NCBI GenBank assembly: GCA_031264875.1
Contig: JAISDK010000154.1
Location: 1 to 8,593, forward strand
Source of the DNA: Prevotellaceae bacterium
Lineage (GTDB): Bacteria; Bacteroidota; Bacteroidia; Bacteroidales; UBA932
Length of the DNA stretch: 8,593 bases
Direction: 5' to 3'
The notes beneath the pieces are model-generated. The model was not told the DNA's origin and made no database searches. It saw nothing but the letters and a program-made list of their open reading frames with translations. Of the stretch, positions 6,905 through 8,593 are shown piece after piece. Each line of letters opens with the position of its first letter. Positions within the stretch are counted from its first letter, which is position 1. The position numbers were made by a program, and so were the translations under genes.

Positions 6905-6932
6905 ATACCGACATTTAATTCATTTTACAGTG

Positions 6933-6940
6933 CAAATGTA
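6933..6940 (-). promoter_or_regulatory. Bacteroidetes-type -7 promoter box (TACATTTG) for the peptidase-rpe-atpC-OMP unit
   Basis: On the minus strand the sequence reads TACATTTGCA, an exact TAnnTTTG match, about 28 bases before the peptidase ATG. A weak -33 candidate, ATTG at 6959-6962, lies 18 bases upstream. I see no comparable box immediately before rpe, atpC or the outer-membrane protein gene, which supports transcription of all four from here. The rest of the 193-base gap (6905-7097) contains the terminator of the preceding gene and two weak inverted repeats. Confidence 0.55.
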
Positions 6941-7026
6941 CAACAAAAATCATTAATACAATTTTTAAGCCGTATATTTTTGCAAACTGTAAACAACTGC
7001 TCATGTTGTTGAAACCGTTTTTCAAT

Positions 7027-7058
7027 AAAAACAGGCATATAAAAATTTCATATGCCTG
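7027..7058 (-). terminator. Rho-independent terminator of the 454-residue protein gene
   Basis: A perfect 9-bp inverted repeat, CAGGCATAT at 7032-7040 and ATATGCCTG at 7050-7058, encloses a 9-base loop. On the minus strand the stem is followed directly by five T residues (7031-7027) and then ATT. It begins 39 bases past the end of the gene at 7098, as expected for an intrinsic terminator. On the plus strand the stem is not followed by a T-run, so it acts in one direction only. Confidence 0.85.
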
Positions 7059-7097
7059 AATACTACAATAATATAACATTATTAAAACAAAACCTTA

Positions 7098-8462
7098 TCA
7101 CATATATCTGCGTCTTATCAAAGATATTAGCTGTTTTACGGAATCGCTATTTTTATCCCACGAGAAATTCGATTCGATGTATGAAATTGCAGATACCAGT
7201 GAACCTGTAGTATCCAGCATTTTAATCGTTTCATTATACAAATCGGAATCTCCCCCAAACAGCTCCTTGATAAATCTGAATCTGTCGTTTATTCCTATAG
7301 CTTTCGGTAAACTTGACACCGGAGTTGATATCTGATTAACCATATTATCTGACTCAAAATTTTCGTACAGAACTTTTTTTGTACCAATAAAACGGTCGAT
7401 AAGCGTCTCTTGAGTTTCTTCCTTTTTTGCCGGCTCTTTGGTAAACCCTGTTCTGATAAGCGGTTCTATTTTTGCCGATTGCTGAGGCTGCTGAACTCGC
7501 TCGTTCGAACGACCGGGTTGAGACTGCGGGGAAGTAAACTGCTGCTGGGGAGCGGGTTGAGACTGCCGGGAAGTAAACTGTTGCTGGGGAGCAGGCTGAG
7601 ACGGCCGAGAAGTAACCTGTTGCTGAGGAGCAGGCTGAGACGGACGGGAAGTAAACTGTTGCTGAGGAGCAGGCTGAGACGGCTGAACAGGATGCTGAAT
7701 AACAGACTGTTGTTTAGTCTGGTTTATAGCTGCCTGTTGCTGCAAATTTTCCAACAATCTCTTCGCAGCAAGGATTTCTTCGTCTCTCTTACGTTTTTCG
7801 TCCTGCCAGTTTTGTAATTCCTGTTCCAAGCGTTTTCTTTCTTCTTCCAACTGCAGTTTGAGGATGTTTATTTCATTATCCTCCTCGTTTGCTTCCTGCG
7901 TTTCAAGAACAGGTTCCGATTTTTCTGTTTCCCATTCGAATAAAGGCTTGTCGGAAACAATATTCGGCAGATTGAAAATAGCATCTTCGGAAACAGTATT
8001 TTCTTCTATAACAGCTTCAATGACATTTTCTTCCTCAATGATATTTTCCTCTGCGGAAGTTTCTTCCCCGGTAATCAATTCTTTTTCAGGAATATTATAA
8101 ACAGGTACCTCGTCAGCAACAGTTTCAGGAATGTTATTTTCCTCAAATTTCTCCTTAACGGGTTCAACAACCGGCTGTTGAGTTTCATTTGTAATTTCAG
8201 AAACTGTTTTTTCAATAACATTCGAAATTACAGACGCTTCAATTGTCTGTTCCTTTTCAGGCGTTTTGACGGATTCGGATATTTTTTCATCCGATGAATC
8301 GCTATTTAAAAAGTATATTTCAAGCGTTGCCTTGTTAAGCATTTCTATGATGCGTTTACGGGTAATATCGGGAATTTCACCGATATCATTACAATTTTCC
8401 AATATTCCAATTGTACGTTCCAGTATCTTTATCACTGATAATATAGATTTTATATCATTCAT
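7098..8462 (-). CDS. Hypothetical protein with acidic region, coiled coil, Gln/Pro repeats and conserved-looking C-terminal domain
   Basis: This 454-residue protein has no signal peptide or membrane segment, so it is probably cytoplasmic. Its regions in order are as follows. Residues 1-53 form a helical N-terminal segment (NDIKSILSVIKILERTIGIL). Residues about 55-195 are very rich in Glu, Val, Ile and Thr and are probably disordered. Residues about 196-245 have heptad-like charged sequence (LQLEEERKRLEQEL) typical of a coiled coil. Residues 262-313 hold four 13-residue Gln/Pro repeats. Residues about 352-454 look like a folded domain containing LPKAIGINDRFRFIKELFGG and ending LISLIRRRYM. I associate that C-terminal pattern with hypothetical proteins in other Bacteroidetes but know no function for it. 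The layout suggests a scaffold or adaptor with a flexible middle, which is inference only. The gene has its own promoter box at 8493-8500 and a strong terminator, so it appears to be a single-gene unit. The start ATG at 8460-8462 has no clear Shine-Dalgarno site. Confidence 0.85.
   Translation of the reverse strand: MNDIKSILSVIKILERTIGILENCNDIGEIPDITRKRIIEMLNKATLEIYFLNSDSSDEKISESVKTPEKEQTIEASVISNVIEKTVSEITNETQQPVVEPVKEKFEENNIPETVADEVPVYNIPEKELITGEETSAEENIIEEENVIEAVIEENTVSEDAIFNLPNIVSDKPLFEWETEKSEPVLETQEANEEDNEINILKLQLEEERKRLEQELQNWQDEKRKRDEEILAAKRLLENLQQQAAINQTKQQSVIQHPVQPSQPAPQQQFTSRPSQPAPQQQVTSRPSQPAPQQQFTSRQSQPAPQQQFTSPQSQPGRSNERVQQPQQSAKIEPLIRTGFTKEPAKKEETQETLIDRFIGTKKVLYENFESDNMVNQISTPVSSLPKAIGINDRFRFIKELFGGDSDLYNETIKMLDTTGSLVSAISYIESNFSWDKNSDSVKQLISLIRRRYM
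7524..7679 (-). repeat. Four in-frame 39-bp tandem repeats (13-residue Gln/Pro unit)
   Basis: Read on the minus strand from 7679, four 39-bp units (7679-7641, 7640-7602, 7601-7563 and 7562-7524) encode SQPAPQQQFTSRP with variation: Phe to Val in unit 2, Pro to Gln at the end of unit 3, and Arg-Pro to Pro-Gln at the end of unit 4. A partial fifth copy (SQP) follows at 7523-7515. The units are very similar at nucleotide level, which suggests fairly recent tandem duplication, and copy number could vary between strains without changing frame. Confidence 0.95.
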
Positions 8463-8492
8463 ATCTTTAAATCACTTAAAAATTCATCGGCG

Positions 8493-8500
8493 CAAAGATA
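8493..8500 (-). promoter_or_regulatory. Bacteroidetes-type promoter (TATCTTTG) for the 454-residue protein gene
   Basis: The minus strand reads TATCTTTGCGCCG, matching TAnnTTTG exactly, with a TTTG at 8524-8527 spaced 23 bases upstream as a possible -33 element. Initiation near 8486 gives a leader of about 24 bases before the ATG at 8460-8462. The 13 bases from the box onward differ at one position from those of the phosphorylase promoter at 1909-1921. From 8528 to the window end I see only AT-rich sequence and no gene. Confidence 0.6.
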
Positions 8501-8593
8501 TGAATTATATATCTTAAAAAACGCAAATATTTGTTATAAAGTCTAAAAAAAATTAAATATTTCAACTCCAGGCTACAAAAAAAGAAGGGTAAG

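Noticed and set aside
7524..7679. CRISPR array from regularly spaced repeats
   Set aside because: The 39-bp units are directly contiguous without spacers and are in frame within a long coding sequence, so they are a protein-coding tandem repeat.
7410..7817. Plus-strand reading frame of 135 codons with Leu/Arg-rich repeats
   Set aside because: It is the antisense of the Gln/Pro repeat and coiled coil of the 454-residue protein. Its repeats merely mirror the 39-bp units and it has no promoter of its own.
8528..8593. Possible second gene or tRNA end at the right edge
   Set aside because: The short open frames read only into AT-rich sequence without recognisable protein features, and no cloverleaf arms or CCA end could be aligned.

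Overview
The window looks like a chromosomal segment of a Bacteroidota bacterium, most likely order Bacteroidales. Four things support this. There are four upstream boxes of the form TAnnTTTG, the -7 element characteristic of this phylum, and gene starts generally lack strong Shine-Dalgarno sequences. The F1 epsilon subunit is of the short type common in the phylum. Several proteins (the S9 peptidase, the Omp85-like protein, the methyltransferase and the long low-complexity protein) resemble families I know from Bacteroidetes. All supported genes lie on the minus strand, so transcription runs from high to low coordinates. No rRNA, tRNA, CRISPR array, insertion sequence or complete mobile element was seen, and no non-coding stretch exceeds about 200 bases.

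Layout in the direction of transcription. (1) 8500-7027 is a single-gene unit. A promoter box at 8493-8500 precedes a 454-residue protein of unknown function, with an acidic disordered-looking region, a coiled coil, four 13-residue Gln/Pro repeats and a conserved-looking C-terminal domain. A strong intrinsic terminator at 7027-7058 ends it. (2) 6940-2030 is a probable four-gene operon: an S9 prolyl oligopeptidase-family dipeptidyl peptidase (DPP5-like, probably a lipoprotein), rpe (ribulose-5-phosphate 3-epimerase), atpC (F1 epsilon) and an Omp85/BamA-like outer-membrane protein. Spacing within it is 17 bp, 12 bp and then a 59-bp overlap. (3) 1921-239 is a two-gene unit: a uridine phosphorylase-type nucleoside phosphorylase and, 15 bp on, a SAM-dependent methyltransferase with a two-CxxC N-terminal module. 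(4) 193-1 is a promoter box and the first 51 codons of an Rpn/PD-(D/E)XK family nuclease-transposase, cut by the window edge.

Functionally this is mostly housekeeping and envelope biology: peptide breakdown in the envelope, pentose phosphate metabolism, one ATP synthase subunit, an outer-membrane barrel and nucleoside salvage. I do not see a convincing new defence, mobile or biosynthetic system. The points most worth a second look are the atpC gene with no atpD beside it, the 59-bp gene overlap that encodes the Arg-rich start of a signal peptide, the uncharacterised methyltransferase with an atypical SAM motif I, and the repeat-bearing 454-residue protein.
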